Translations under genes and position numbers: made by a program
Shown here: positions 33,261 through 44,474 of the stretch, piece after piece
How the letters are laid out: every line of letters starts with the position of its first letter
Numbering within the stretch: position 1 is the first letter of the stretch
The notes under the pieces: model-generated
Told to the model about the DNA's origin: nothing
Seen by the model: only the letters and a program-made list of their open reading frames with translations
Database searches by the model: none
From: Selaginella moellendorffii
Taxonomy: Eukaryota > Streptophyta > Lycopodiopsida > Selaginellales > Selaginellaceae
Direction of reading: 5' to 3'
Length of the DNA stretch: 64,000 nucleotides
Assembly: GCF_000143415.4 (NCBI RefSeq)
Contig: NW_003314287.1
Span: 1,571,514 to 1,635,513 of the forward strand

Positions 33261-33415
33261 AAAATCTCTCTAAAGAAAATCTTTGGTAAAGTTGTTCGTT
33301 GAAGATTTTTTCCAAGGCATGGAACACATGTCTCTACATGGTTCCCGCCTTACACTGTAGAACTCTTGTTCTTTTTTTTTTTTTTTTATCGCAATCCCAG
33401 AAGAGGGTTTCGGTG

Positions 33416-34014
33416 ATGGCGGCCTTGACAACAATCTGGCAGCCTGCTACTTCGGAACGATCAGCCACTCGAAGATCTTCCATGGTATGTATGAGCATCT
33501 GTTTGTAGGATACATCGAACGAGCGCATTTCCAGATCCACACGGGATTCCGCCGACTCACACCAAGAGCCAAGAGAAACTCTACAAGGTGCTCAGTGTCA
33601 CACCAAGAGCAAAGCTGCTCGAATAGAGTTCCAACATTCTGGGAGCGTTTGTTGCTTGCCTGGCAAGTTCTCTTCCCGCCTTCAAACTCTAGCGCAGAGA
33701 CAAGTGCCAACATCGCGAAGCAGCGGTTGAAGATGGTTCTCATCGCAGATAGGTGTGCTGTAAGCGACGCAGCGAAGCGGATGATCGTCTCCAACGTTGT
33801 TGGAGCAATGTCTCATTTTGTCGAGGTTGAGTCGGAGGAGAAGGTCCAGCTAAACGTGACGACCGATTCCGAGCTTGGCACCATTTACTCCATCACTATT
33901 CCGGTGAGAAGAGTAAAGCCAGAGTATCAGCTTTCCTCCAAAGATTTGGAGGGCGTGGAGCTAGCGGAAGGATTGACTTGCAACATTGTTCTCGATCCTT
34001 CTCGGGAACCATAG
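33416..34014 (+). CDS. MINE1: Plastid MinE division-site factor, two exons
   Basis: Chloroplast homologue of bacterial MinE, which displaces MinD and places the FtsZ ring at mid-plastid. Exon 1 is 33416-33484 (23 codons from MAALTTIWQPATSERSATRR) and exon 2 is 33535-34014; the 50-bp GT-AG intron keeps frame, giving 182 residues. The Ser/Arg-rich N-terminus is transit-like. The core is unmistakable: NIAKQRLKMVLIADRCAVSD, then IVSNVVGAMSHFVEVESEEK, VQLNVTTDSELGTIYSITIP and VRRVKPEY. The C-terminal tail (DLEGVELAEGLTCNIVLDPS) is plant-like. Without splicing an open frame also runs through the intron from 33487, so the N-terminus is the less certain part. Its stop is only 23 bp from the stop of the convergent PPR gene. 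Confidence 0.9.
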
Positions 34015-34037
34015 CCAGCAGCATCCAACTCTTGTTT

Positions 34038-34064
34038 CTACCTCGTTGTTTGCAAACGAGGTAG
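34038..34064. terminator. Perfect hairpin at convergent gene ends
   Basis: CTACCTCGTT and AACGAGGTAG form 10-bp arms around a 7-nt loop. The stem includes the stop codon of the minus-strand PPR gene and lies 23 bp after the MinE stop, so it is in the 3' end of both transcripts. A role in 3' processing or in limiting read-through is inferred only. Confidence 0.5.
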
Positions 34065-35996
34065 TTTGATTGGAGCAAGGAAGTTTGACACCAGCACATA
34101 GTTTGCAGCTTCTTCTGTTTGTAGAGAAGCTACGTCCCCTGCTACTCGACTCCCTCCACGGAGATCATTCTTGGAAGCTCCAAGAACACATCTCCATTCC
34201 AGAGCATCCGGCACAAAAGGCATGTTTTTTACCAGATCGTGGGCCTCGTCGAGGTGTCCAGCCCGTCCTAGCACGTCGATCATACAGCAAAAGTGCTGCT
34301 TCCCAGGTCTAATCCCAAAGTCCACCACCATCGAAACGAAGAAACCGATAGCAATCTCCACGGTGCCCCCGTGACAGCACGCAACGTAAACGGACACAAA
34401 GCTCGTCTCGTCCGGCATCGCCAAGAGCTTCATGGTGCTGAAAAAGTCGAGAGCATCGCCAAAGAGTCCATTACAAGAGTAAGCGACGAGCATGGCATTC
34501 AGAGCAACAAGGTTCTGCTCTGGTAATCGATCGAACAAACTCTTGGCCTGCAAGAACCGCCCACACTTTGCATAAGCCGCAAGGATGGTGTTCCACGACA
34601 CAGAGTCCCTGTCGGCCATCTCTTCAAAAACAAACTCGGCGTGTCGCAGCATCCCGTTTTGCGAGAAGCCGCAGAGCAGCGAGTTCCAAGTGACCACATT
34701 CTTCTCGGGCATTTTCCCGAGCAATCCAAGAGCTTGCTCGATGTGGCCATTCTGGGCGTAGGCAGTAAGCATGGCCGTCCAAGTAACTACGGTAAGCTCT
34801 GGCATGTTTGCAAAGAACCGGCTAGCTTCTTCCACGTACCCGCGCGATGCATAAGCGTGTAGCATGCTCGTCGATGAGACCAAGTCCCCAAATGGCATTC
34901 GATCGAACAGACACTTCGCCTCTTCCAGATGATCAGCTTGGACGAATCCAGCCAACATGGAGTTCCAAGTTACCAAGCTATGGTTTGGCATCGCATCGAA
35001 GATCTTCTTTGCATCGCGGAGATGCCCGTTTTGAGCGCTCGCTCCAAGCATCGTCGTCCAGGACACAAGATTCTTCTCCGGCATGCGCTTGAAAACCTCT
35101 TTTGCTTCGTCCAAGCCACCATTCAGCGCAGTCGCAGACAACAAAGCGTTCCACGAGATTAAGTTGTGCTTCGGCATGTCATTGAATACGTTCTTTGTCT
35201 CGTCCAAGTGACCGTTTTGGCCATATCCAGTAAGCATGGCATTCCACGACGCCAAATCCCTCGACGCCATCTCATCAAACAAGCGCTTGGCGCCCTCCAC
35301 GTCGGCGGCCTGGGAATAAGACGAGAGCATCGCGTTCCAGCTTACCAGGTTCTTCTCCGGCATGCCGCTGAACAAGGCACTCGCCTCCGACAGATGCCCA
35401 CGCCGGGCAAGTGCAGAGATCATCGATGTCCACGTCACCTGGTTGTGCTCCGGCATTTTTTCGTACGTGCGCTTTGCATCTTCAAAGATGGCGTGCTGGG
35501 AGTAGCAGCAAAGTAGAGCATTCCAAGATACCACGTTTCTTTCTGGCATGTGCGTAAACGTTTTCTCAGCTTTATCGAGATGCCCACAATGGGCATAGGC
35601 TGACAGCATCGAGGTCCACGTCAGAAGATTCCGCTCCGGCATCGTGTCAAACACCCCTTCGGCCTGATTAAGTTTGCTGCTTTGGGCGTACGCAGCCAAC
35701 ATGGCATTCCACGTGATCACGTCTCTAACCGGGACGCCCTCAAACACCTCTCGGGCGTTTTGCAGATGCCCGTTCTGGGCATACGCAGCCAGCATCGCCG
35801 TCCACGTCGTCACGTCCCGGCACGGGCACTGGTCAAAAATCTCCTTCGCCCGCTCGACCTGCCCAACTCGGGCGTAAGACGATATCATCGAATTCCAGTT
35901 CAGCGGATCGCTGTTAGAGCTGTCGGAGAGAACCCGGTTCGCCATGCCCAAGCTCCCAATCTCGCCTCTCTTGAGATGGGCAGCTGGGTCGCCCAT
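34038..35996 (-). CDS. PPR protein with tandem S-type repeats, 652 residues
   Basis: Organellar RNA-binding PPR protein, intronless. Starting MGDPAAHLKRGEIGSLGMAN, it has about 18 nearly uniform 31-residue repeats such as WTAMLAAYAQNGHLQNAREV and WNALLCCYSQHAIFEDAKRT, with MPERN or MPEKN at unit ends. The terminal part has an E-like segment (HFCCMIDVLGRAGHLDEAHD, PDALEWRCVLGASKNDL) and ends at AANYVLVSNFLAP plus a short tail; DYW is absent. This gene is the apparent source of several decayed PPR fragments at 11.8-12.8 and 20.2-20.5 kb. It converges on MinE with stops 23 bp apart. Confidence 0.9.
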   Translation of the reverse strand: MGDPAAHLKRGEIGSLGMANRVLSDSSNSDPLNWNSMISSYARVGQVERAKEIFDQCPCRDVTTWTAMLAAYAQNGHLQNAREVFEGVPVRDVITWNAMLAAYAQSSKLNQAEGVFDTMPERNLLTWTSMLSAYAHCGHLDKAEKTFTHMPERNVVSWNALLCCYSQHAIFEDAKRTYEKMPEHNQVTWTSMISALARRGHLSEASALFSGMPEKNLVSWNAMLSSYSQAADVEGAKRLFDEMASRDLASWNAMLTGYGQNGHLDETKNVFNDMPKHNLISWNALLSATALNGGLDEAKEVFKRMPEKNLVSWTTMLGASAQNGHLRDAKKIFDAMPNHSLVTWNSMLAGFVQADHLEEAKCLFDRMPFGDLVSSTSMLHAYASRGYVEEASRFFANMPELTVVTWTAMLTAYAQNGHIEQALGLLGKMPEKNVVTWNSLLCGFSQNGMLRHAEFVFEEMADRDSVSWNTILAAYAKCGRFLQAKSLFDRLPEQNLVALNAMLVAYSCNGLFGDALDFFSTMKLLAMPDETSFVSVYVACCHGGTVEIAIGFFVSMVVDFGIRPGKQHFCCMIDVLGRAGHLDEAHDLVKNMPFVPDALEWRCVLGASKNDLRGGSRVAGDVASLQTEEAANYVLVSNFLAPIKLPRLQTTR

Positions 35997-37690
35997 CCAC
36001 CTAGCATTTAGTTTCCCCTCTCTTAAAGCTCTTGATTTGATGACATCATAAGCCTGTAATGCATAGATCCTTCTTCCTTGCTCCCAGGCAGAAAGCCAGC
36101 GTCACTGTTCATCCCCACCACTTTTCGCCACGCACACGGCATCGCCCCCTTTCGTAGCTTTCTCCTTTCCAGATGGTGCCCTCCAATTGATGAATCATCC
36201 TCTACACCCAACACGTCTCTCCCAAGAAATCAAGAAAAATTCCCAAATTTATCTTTGGGACCCAAGACTGGAGAGATCTCTCCACCAACAACAAACACAG
36301 ACACACACGAGTGATGGATCAAATAGCCGCCGCGCAAAGATTCCTGGGATCTTATTTTTTCTGACCACCAAACCAACAACACACCACCCTAGTGTGATGG
36401 AATCGAGGACGAAGACGTCTCTTTCCAAACGATGAGATGCAAAACGGGAAGGGTTAGCGTGATTAAACGAATAATGCGTCAACCAAATGCCAGCTGTGGG
36501 TATATGGGCATGTTTCACATTGTCGCGTTGTTTACTTCTAGGAACTGCAAATTAGTGAATAAACTAATTACCTGGATTAACATATAAGAAAAGGTGACGC
36601 AGCCGATGATGACGACACATGGTATGATTTCACGAACTAAAAAATAGTACGTAGTAAAAGATTGATCGCTTTGCATGGCTTTGCGCTTGGGAATGGGAAG
36701 ATGGACCGAAGCACATTTTTTGCAAATTTACCATGTATTTATTATTTGGGGGAGATTTACAATGGTTATTTGTCATGTTGGTTGATCCACAAAGTCCATG
36801 ACAAGAAATATAATTTACTAAGTCTAAACCCTGTACTTTTTAGCATGGGAGGAGTGGGCACTGCTTTGAAAAGATCGCGAATCCAAATCACGAGCTCTCG
36901 AGGAGGAGGAGATGTGAATCCCCGATGATTCAAGTCATGGCTGTTGCATTGTACGAAAGATCTGACCATGTAAGAAGAAACTTTTTAAAAAAAAATTTCC
37001 CAGCTGATACTTGAGATCAACCAAGTCCAATTGCAAACATTCTGTCCTGTCTGGAAAATCTATACACAATTCGACGCTGTCAGGAAGAATAGAATATAAA
37101 TAAAGGTAAAAAAGAGAACTAAAAGGGATAAGAAAAAAAACCATGGATGGATCAAAAACCATCCAGGCAGGGAGGGGAGAAAGTGGATCAATCCATCTCT
37201 CAATTGTTGTGTTGTTGATCCCTTTTGGCAAAAGTTTTGCTGGCAAGTTGCTGTTGCTATCACAGCAAACATAGAGCAAGCAAACAACAACAGCACAGCA
37301 TGGGACAATATACAAATCAATAATTTCATATACTCGCAAGTCAAAGATTAAAACGCAAAGATTAGAATTCTATCGCAAAAGTGCGGCATTTTCATTTCTG
37401 TGGGCTGAAATTTCCGTCGTGCATGTACGGGGTTGGTTGGCGAATATTCCAACAGGGGTAAAATCACCCATTTAAAAGCTCGAGGGTGGTAACAATTCGT
37501 TGTCATGGTTCCGGGATAATGCATTTTGTACCCGCCCCGTTTGACCAATCAATGCATTACAGCGTCGCCTGGAAATACCAGAAGGATACGGCGGACGTGG
37601 CATCGACCAACATACGTGGATTTGCGCCTAATCGCGCTTTGCTTAGCCAGAAAGAGAAAAGGAGGCTGCCTGGCCGAAGGAAAAAAAAAA
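35997..37690. other. Intergenic region between PPR and PP2C genes
   Basis: About 1.7 kb upstream of both genes. It includes an ACACACACGAG-type run near 36300. I see no frame with recognisable domains. The right part is probably PP2C promoter. Confidence 0.45.
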
Positions 37691-37752
37691 AGAAAAGAAA
37701 GAGAGAAGAGAGAGAGAGTGTGTGTTGTGTGTGTGTGTGTGTGTGTGAGCGA
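37680..37752. repeat. Purine run then (GA)n and (GT)n microsatellite
   Basis: A-rich purine sequence passes into GAGAGAGAGAG and then TGTGTGTGTGTGTG. It lies upstream of the PP2C leader. It is low-complexity and creates long false open frames on both strands. Confidence 0.85.
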
Positions 37753-37859
37753 GAGAAAGGTCATAGGGAGTTCTTCAATCCAAGAGATTTGTAGTGTGTG
37801 AGGGATTCCTGGGCTGTGGAGCGCGCGCGAGAGAGAGAAGGAGCTAAGCTTGAGGTTCT

Positions 37860-38481
37860 CCTTTTTTTTTTCCTCCTCTCCTCGCTTTCTCGTGTGCTTG
37901 CTTGCTTGCTTGCGCTTGCTCGCTCGCTTCCAGCGGATTCCACAGCGTTCTCTCGTGCACACACACTGACACACCCCATTTTCCCATCCCTTTCTTCTCT
38001 CTCTCTCTCTTTTTCTCTCCTCTCCTCGCATCTCTAGCACAAGCCCTCGTTTCTTTCTTGCTCCCAGTGCCAATTCTTCGCGGGCGAATCCGGCGCCCTC
38101 CTCCTGGGCTTTAGGGATTGGAGCCGCGGCAATGGCGAGGCGAGCAGCGCATTGGGCTGCATTGGGCGCGCTCCAAATCAGGTGAGACTCGTCCCAATCC
38201 CAGCTCCGCCGTAATCCCAGATGGGTTCCACGGAATTCCTCCCCCAGGGCTCGTGATCTGCTCCACTAGACTGGAATCGCAGCGTGGGCTCGCTCCAGGA
38301 CATGCGGCGGGCGTACTTTTGATCCCCGGGGCTGGATTCGCCGGGTGGAAGCATTTTAGGCTGGATTCGCAGGGTCGCAGCAAATGCCCAGTGGCGGCAT
38401 TTGGAGGTGTCGTCCGAGCTCCCGCGAGTGAACAACGATGAGAGATGGGAGAAGAGGAGGAGGAATGTGTAGTGGTGATGG
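37860..38481 (+). promoter_or_regulatory. Probable PP2C leader with pyrimidine tract, uORF and possible intron
   Basis: A strong CT-rich tract (about 37861-38030) is typical of plant leader or core promoter DNA. An upstream ATG at 38132 opens a short frame that meets a good donor (CAG/GTGAGA, 38181). A plausible acceptor is near 38472, just before the PP2C ATG; if spliced, the upstream frame ends quickly, making it a uORF. This is inference from sequence alone. Confidence 0.4.
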
Positions 38482-40164
38482 ATGCCGCTGGGGGTATGTG
38501 ATATCGCGGCCGGAATGTCTGGGCTCGTTCCATCGTCCTCGGAGACAACACCATCTTTGTCAACGCCGCCAGCCTACGAGAGCGATCTCATCTCTTCCGA
38601 GAGACACGACAGGAGGAATGCCAGTAGCAGGACTAGTAGCGGCAGCAGCCTGAGCAGCGCTGGGAGCTCCGGCGCGCTGCTCGATCAAACGCAGCAGCAC
38701 AGGTTACTCCCGGAAGAACAGGCGTCGCGCGACCAGGGTGGCGAGGGTGGCGAGGGTGGCGATTGCGTGGCTGCCAACGATGGCTTCCCGAGCTATGGAT
38801 TGGTGTCCTTCATCGGACGCCGCAAGGAGATGGAAGACGCTGCTACCATCGCTGGAGACTTCCTGTCACTTCCCTGTGACATTGCCCGTCACTCCAGCCA
38901 AGATGGTCACCATAGCTCGCACCACTTCTTCGGTGTTTACGATGGGCATGGCGGATCCCAGGTAGTGGCACTCTTCTTCATTGTTTGTTCTTGATCGTCT
39001 TTCCAGGTAGCACACTTTTGCAAGGATCGTCTCCACGTCGCTCTAGTGGAACAGATCAAAGAGTCGATAGCTCTGGCCGGGTTTGCCAGTGCAAACGAGG
39101 TGACGTGCTGGGACACCGTGTGGGAGAAGGCTCTGGAGTCGTGCTTCCTCAAAGTTGACGGCGAGATCGACTCGATGTGCCTGCGGCCAGGCAACTGCGA
39201 CAAGTGCGAGGTGAACACGGGCGTTTGCTGCGAGACGGTCGGATCCACCGCGGTCGTCGCCGTGGTGAGCTGCTGCCGGATTGTCATCGCAAACTGCGGG
39301 GACTCGCGGGTGGTGCTTTGCCGCGGTGGTCGGGCCATTCCACTCTCGGTGGATCACAAGGTACGTTCGACACACCCAACTTTGCGTTGATCTCTCGTGT
39401 TCCAGCCCGAAAAGGAGGATGAGATGCAACGCATCGAGGACGCCGGCGGTCGAGTCATCTTCTGGAACGGCTACCGAGTCATGGGAATGCTGGCCATGTC
39501 CAGAGCGATTGGTGAGCTTTGCCATCTTTCGCTTTGCTTTGCTATAAGTTCCATCGTTTGCTTGTTCTTCGCATTAGTTCCATCTTTGTTCTTCCATCTT
39601 TCGCTTGTTCTTCGCATGCTTGCTTGTGGATTGTTTTCGGAGTGAGTGACAGTCGCATTTATTTTTCCAGGCGATCGCTACCTCGACCGCTTCGTCATCC
39701 CAAACCCGGACGTCAAGTGCGTGGTGAGGAGCGACGAGGATGAGTTTCTAGTCCTGGCCAGCGATGGCTTGTGGGACGTTCTCACCAACGAGCAAGTGTG
39801 CGAGGTGACGAGGATGTGCCTGGCGGGGCGGTGTACCAGCAACCTCGACGCTCTCTCGGCACACACGCACGGCACCGAGACCTCCCACGCCCGCGTCGCC
39901 GCCGCCTACCTCACCAAGCTCGCCTACAATCGCCGCAGCGGCGACAACATCAGCGTGCTCGTCGTGGACTTGAGAAGCGGAGTTGCGGCGGCGGCGGGGA
40001 TGCTCTCCTCGGTTTCTATAACTTCCTCCTCCTCTAGCTCTAGTTCTTCGCCCGCGATGCCAGTTTCTACGATGACAAGTACTACTACTACTGCTGCTGC
40101 TGCTTCTACCGCTACCGTCGCTGCTGGATCAACTCCAACATCGGAAGTAGCAGCCACGCCTTGA
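38482..40164 (+). CDS. Clade A protein phosphatase 2C (ABI1/HAB1 type), four exons
   Basis: Ser/Thr phosphatase that in plants keeps SnRK2 kinases off until the ABA receptor PYR/PYL captures it. Exons: 38482-38961, 39007-39360, 39406-39511, 39671-40164; introns are 45, 45 and 159 bp and the frame is kept, giving 477 residues (466 if the second in-frame ATG at 38515 is used). After a Ser-rich head come the PP2C blocks: [108 protein letters not shown] and [14 protein letters not shown], with the metal-binding aspartates present. [20 protein letters not shown] contains the tryptophan that acts as the lock residue in ABI1-type phosphatases. The last 60 residues are low-complexity Ser/Thr/Ala. Confidence 0.93.
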
Positions 40165-41669
40165 GAGATTTCTCTTTTCTTATCTACGTTTTCTTTTTTT
40201 CTTCCGCGATCGTTCTCCTCCTCCTTGGTCATCGTCACCTTCTTAAGTTTTGGATCTCCTTCCACACGATCTGGCCCAGAGAGACTCGTTCTCTTGTTAA
40301 ATCACTGTGGACTACTATTAACAAACGAATTTGTAAATTTATCTCTTGCTCTTTTTAGTGAGAGGTGCTGGTGGGCTGCCAACGCACACTTCTTTTACCC
40401 TTGACTCAACACAATCAATGCCAAGTATCGAAGAAAATAGCTTATCTTAGTCCAAATATCAAAGAAATTCTCTCTCTCTCTCTCTCTCTCAAAAATTGAT
40501 TCGTAGTCATAGTCGTAGTAAACAAGTGTCAATCAGCGTGGAGCTTTGATTTCTTGTCAAGACCTGGCCTGGCAGAAGAAAAACACAGCCACACAAAAAT
40601 GGACCTTCTCTCGGCAGCTCGGAGGAGAATTTGACCAGCAACTAAAAGCTAGGCTATTCCTCTCTCTTGGAGTTTTTAACTCTTCCAGTATCATCCTCCT
40701 TCGTCCGCGTAATTTCTTGTGCTCTGGGCCGAGGAGGGGCGAGAGGCCATTTTTTCAAATCGCCCCCATGGTCCTTGAGGCAAGCTTCGCCATAAACAAT
40801 GTTACAACCTCAGTTTCAAGAAGCCGAGCCTTTACAGATGCCCATTCCCGGTATGTGTCTCAGCGTGCGTGAACTATAAACAAATGGTTGCGGGCTGGCC
40901 GGATTAGATTAAGCATGACACTTGGGTACATTGGTTACTTTCAAAGCTGTACCATGAATCTTCAGCTATGGCGGCAAAGGCTTGCTGTGTCACATCTTTT
41001 CATTTATAAAAGCTGAAGTAAGCTCTTTGAGGTGATGGGCTTGCTGCGTGGTGGACTGATCCAAGAGGGGTGGACCAACATTTTGTACTGAACGATGTCC
41101 TTGTTTATTATTTATTTATATTTATAATTTATATATAATTATTATATTACTATTATTATTAGTAGTAGTATGCGAAAGAATTCCCCGTGGGGATCATCCT
41201 CCACCATTTTGTCTTGAGGATCCATTCATGGGAAAGTGAGCGCAATTTGCTAAGTTAAGCGCAGCTGGATTTCACACAACTCAAAGCTGCCGGAAAGATT
41301 AAAAACTTTCTCTCTTTCCTGGAGAGGAGCAAAGGTTCTCACATCCCCATGCAATGGCCGCCATCACCTCAAGCAGAAGAAACCATTAAAATCGAGAGAG
41401 GGATAGACAAGAATATGGTCATGTCATTGAGCGCATCTTCTAGCTTATTTATACCCGTGATTAGATTACGATCGATCCTCTCTAGGCTCTAGTTCATCTG
41501 CGGTGCTAATAGCTTTTGTTCTTACAGTTTCGAAGGCTATGGTTTATAGTATCTAGTGTGTCTGCGAGTGTTTGTGTGTGCTTGGACGCGAGCGTTCGTG
41601 TTCCTCTTTTGTGTTGTTTTTCACCGGTTCTTTAGCTAGAGAGAGGTCAACGCCGCTTCAGATCACTCG
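40165..41669. other. Intergenic region with microsatellites; EPFL promoter at right end
   Basis: Contains a (TC)n tract at about 40467-40490 and an AT-rich TTA/ATT run at 41100-41170. No recognisable gene is seen. From about 41170 rightward the sequence is repeated in inverted form at 46130-46270, upstream of the second EPFL copy. A TATA-like TTATTTATAC lies near 41446. Confidence 0.5.
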
Positions 41670-42314
41670 ATGTGCAACATGCCAAGGCGATATCTCTGCG
41701 AGATTGTTCTTGTTTTGCTCGCGCTGCAAGCGATCCTGGCTCACGGCAGATTCAATAGCGATGGTAAGAGCTGCAACCCGATAATCTTGTGACTCACACT
41801 CGCCTTGTGCTCTAGAGAAACTATGCTGCAGTGACGAGCCATCCGCGAGGAGCGGCGCCAAAGAATCCTTCCAGGTTTGTGTCTGGATCATCTATCAATA
41901 CGTACGGTGATCAATCGTCTATCTCTTTCGCAGAAGCACAAGGCAGCAAGAGCACCGAGAACATCGAGCACAGCTATGGACAAGACAGTGGTTGGATCAA
42001 CGCCTCCGAGCTGCCTGAACAAATGCGCCTCTTGCACACCGTGTCAGCTCGTCAAGGCTCTGGGGGAGGACAAGAAGATCGGATCGAGCCCCCCGAGCTG
42101 CAATAACAAGTGCAACGCTTGCGTTCCTTGCCAGGCGGTGCAAACACCCATGTCGTCCTCGAATCCCCGCGAAGAAGAACACCAAGAACAGCCGCGTGAA
42201 GAGCGCGATAATCAAGACGATCGCGAAGTCGGGGAGCACTTCATTGTTGGGTTCTCAAACTACATGCCCGAGACTTGGAAGTGTAAATGTGGCAACCAGT
42301 TCTTTAGTCCGTAA
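41670..42314 (+). CDS. EPF-like (EPFL) secreted cysteine-rich peptide with duplicated half-motif, three exons
   Basis: EPF/EPFL peptides are secreted ligands that pattern stomata and organs through ERECTA-family receptors. Exons: 41670-41763, 41816-41874, 41934-42314; frame is kept, giving 177 residues. The signal peptide is MCNMPRRYLCEIVLVLLALQ with cleavage expected after AILA or HG. A propeptide follows (KLCCSDEPSARSGAKESFQK). The family N-motif occurs twice in tandem: GSTPPSCLNKCASCTPCQLV and GSSPPSCNNKCNACVPCQAV, about 20 residues apart. An acidic Glu-rich insert then leads to the single family C-motif, NYMPETWKCKCGNQFFSP. Usual members have one N-motif. The exon 1 and 2 structure is conserved in the broken copy at 45.2-45.9 kb, which supports the model. 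Which motif forms the mature peptide is unknown. Confidence 0.88.
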
Positions 42315-42374
42315 GTAGAGCTTAGCTATCTCCAAAATAAAAGGAAACTTTGATAGAGTTTGATCTACCTCGCG

Positions 42375-42600
42375 CTTGCTAGAATGGCCATAGCTCCTGC
42401 GATCCTGCGTCTCCATCTCCATAGTGCGAGCAAGGATCCGCCCCCCACAACAAGCTCATCGATGCCTACGGCGGGTGTGGCTGTGCGAGAGCTGTTTCGA
42501 TGCCATGCCCAATGCGAGTGAGAATGCCTTCACCTGGATGCTCATTGTTTCGGCATACACGTGAAATGGACTTGAAAGTGGAGCCATGATCTTGGCAAAG
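42375..42600 (+). pseudogene. PPR gene 5' fragment, decayed
   Basis: Decayed copy of the start of the PPR gene at 46.7 kb: ATCCTGCGTCTCCATCTCC, CAACAAGCTCATCGATGCC, TCGATGCCATGCCC and CTCATTGTTTCGGCATACAC all correspond to 46.72-46.92 kb with small deletions. It breaks off into AT-rich DNA at about 42600. Confidence 0.8.
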
Positions 42601-44170
42601 AGCAAAATATCTAATTTACTATCATAAGATTAATTTTGTGTTTATAAATTATAAATTTGCTTATAATAATAAACTTTCAACAAACATACATTTTTAAGAT
42701 AAGTTTTATAACTAATTCTCTAACACTCTAAAGTATGAAATAGTAAAGCTGTGAAAACTTATAATATGATTAGTATATGGAAGCTATCTGATTACTTATA
42801 AAGATATAACTACATGATTACTCATAGAGATTGAAGAAAAATGTTACATTTAAAATACTCATTTGGCTTTCATATAAACTTCTTTTCTAGAAAATTTTAA
42901 GAATTCTTAATTAAATTAAACATTAATAAACTTAATTAATAATAATATTAAACAAGAAGTAACACATAACAAATTGTGTTGTATATTAGCTTATATAAAC
43001 ATTATTATCTATAATTAATATTGTCACTACAACAGCTAATAATACTAAATGACCAAAACCTTTGTAAATAAATTCATTTTATATAACCCTACCATAAAAT
43101 AATAGTTATCTAAATCATTTTTAAACACACCCTTAAAAAACAAAACAATATTTTAAAGTAATTTTTCAAAGTTATGCTGGTATTTTATTTATATAGCTAT
43201 ATAAGAAATTTATTTAATAGGGTTTCTTATGGTTTAACTAGTGCTTAATAACACTCATAGAAAAACATCCTATAAAACTTATTTATACTTCAATATCAGT
43301 TTTAATATTTCATATAGTTTAATAATTTTATTTTAATATAAAAATAAAAAAAAGACAAGGGTTTTAAAATTATACATTTGTTAGAATTGATTTTTAGTAG
43401 ATTGCATATATGTGACTTTGTGAGTATTTCATTAATTATTTTTATAAATTTTTTAATTTTGGGAATTTTAATTCATATATTTGAATGTATAAAGATTAAC
43501 TTTTAGTAAGTTTAGTTTTCCTAAATGATATGAATATTATATAAAAAATAATTTCTTTTATCTACGTTATTGAATTAATTCTATTCCTTGAATTCTTCTT
43601 AAGGAATAAATATGTTATAATTAAGTTTAAAAATTAATTAAGAATAATTAAATTTACTAATTGAGCCCATCAACATTAGATTTATATAGCTAAATTTAAT
43701 AAAGAATTATCTTCTTTAAAAAAGTTAAACATTTTTATTATGTAAAGTTAATTTGTTAATGTGATTAATCTTTATTTACATTCTTTTTGATTGCCTTCTA
43801 AAGGAGCCATAAATTCTTATTCCTGTTGAATTAATAAGCTTTCTAGTGGCAATAATTTTTTATGGTTGTGTATTAATTCACATATTAAATAATCATTTTT
43901 AAATATGTTAATGTTTATAAAAAAAAATTTAACTAAAAATTAAATATAGTGAGTAAGAGTATTAACATTAAAATTATGTTCAATTAAAAATAAAATATAC
44001 TTAAATATTCTAAATAATGTTTTATATTAAACCAATTTCATTTGTTATTCTAAATAACCAACATTGATAATCTTGACATGATCTCATTGACAATTCTTCT
44101 TATATAAAACAAGTATGTTCATGAAACTCAAGTTTTCCATAAGCTTCCCAGATTGAATATTTTGGAATGC
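42600..44170. other. AT-rich gene-free block splitting a duplicated PPR
   Basis: About 1.6 kb of very AT-rich sequence with no recognised gene. It sits between the 5' remnant (42.4-42.6 kb) and the 3' remnant (44.2 kb) of one decayed PPR copy, so it appears inserted into or expanded within that copy. Confidence 0.5.
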
Positions 44171-44214
44171 CATTACTAGGACAATAGTCTTGTTAACCAA
44201 ACTGCTTAACTCAG

Positions 44215-44330
44215 CCAATGCTTATCTCATGTAACTCTAATAGAAAACACTGCAACATAAAAGGTCATTTCGTGTCAATAGCTTTTGACTTCTCCATGCT
44301 TTGCACCAAGCCACACTTCTGTGAATTTAC
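44215..44330 (+). pseudogene. PPR gene 3' fragment, decayed
   Basis: ATTTCGTGTCAATAGCTTTT, GACTTCTCCATGCTTTGCAC and CAAGCCACACTTC match 48.91-48.98 kb of the 850-residue PPR gene. Frame is lost. Confidence 0.75.
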
Positions 44331-44474
44331 AATTGTATGCTCCAACTTTACACATTACACATTTCTGTACAAACACTACATTTGGAGTTTGATAAAATAT
44401 AAATAAGTTTCAAAGAAGGGATTTTTTTGGCTGTTTCAAATGCACGTCATCAATTAAGTAGATTAGCTGGCTAG

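Noticed and set aside
33487-33534. MinE start at 33487 by reading through the intron
   Set aside because: It would need a non-ATG start or an N-terminus lacking transit-peptide character; the spliced model gives an ATG, a GT-AG intron and a better transit sequence.
37549-38073. Long minus-strand open frame through the GA/GT microsatellite
   Set aside because: Composition is pure low complexity from simple repeats; it lies opposite the PP2C leader.
41831-42106. Alternative frame over the EPFL exons
   Set aside because: It loses all family cysteine motifs; the spliced frame keeps signal peptide and both motifs.
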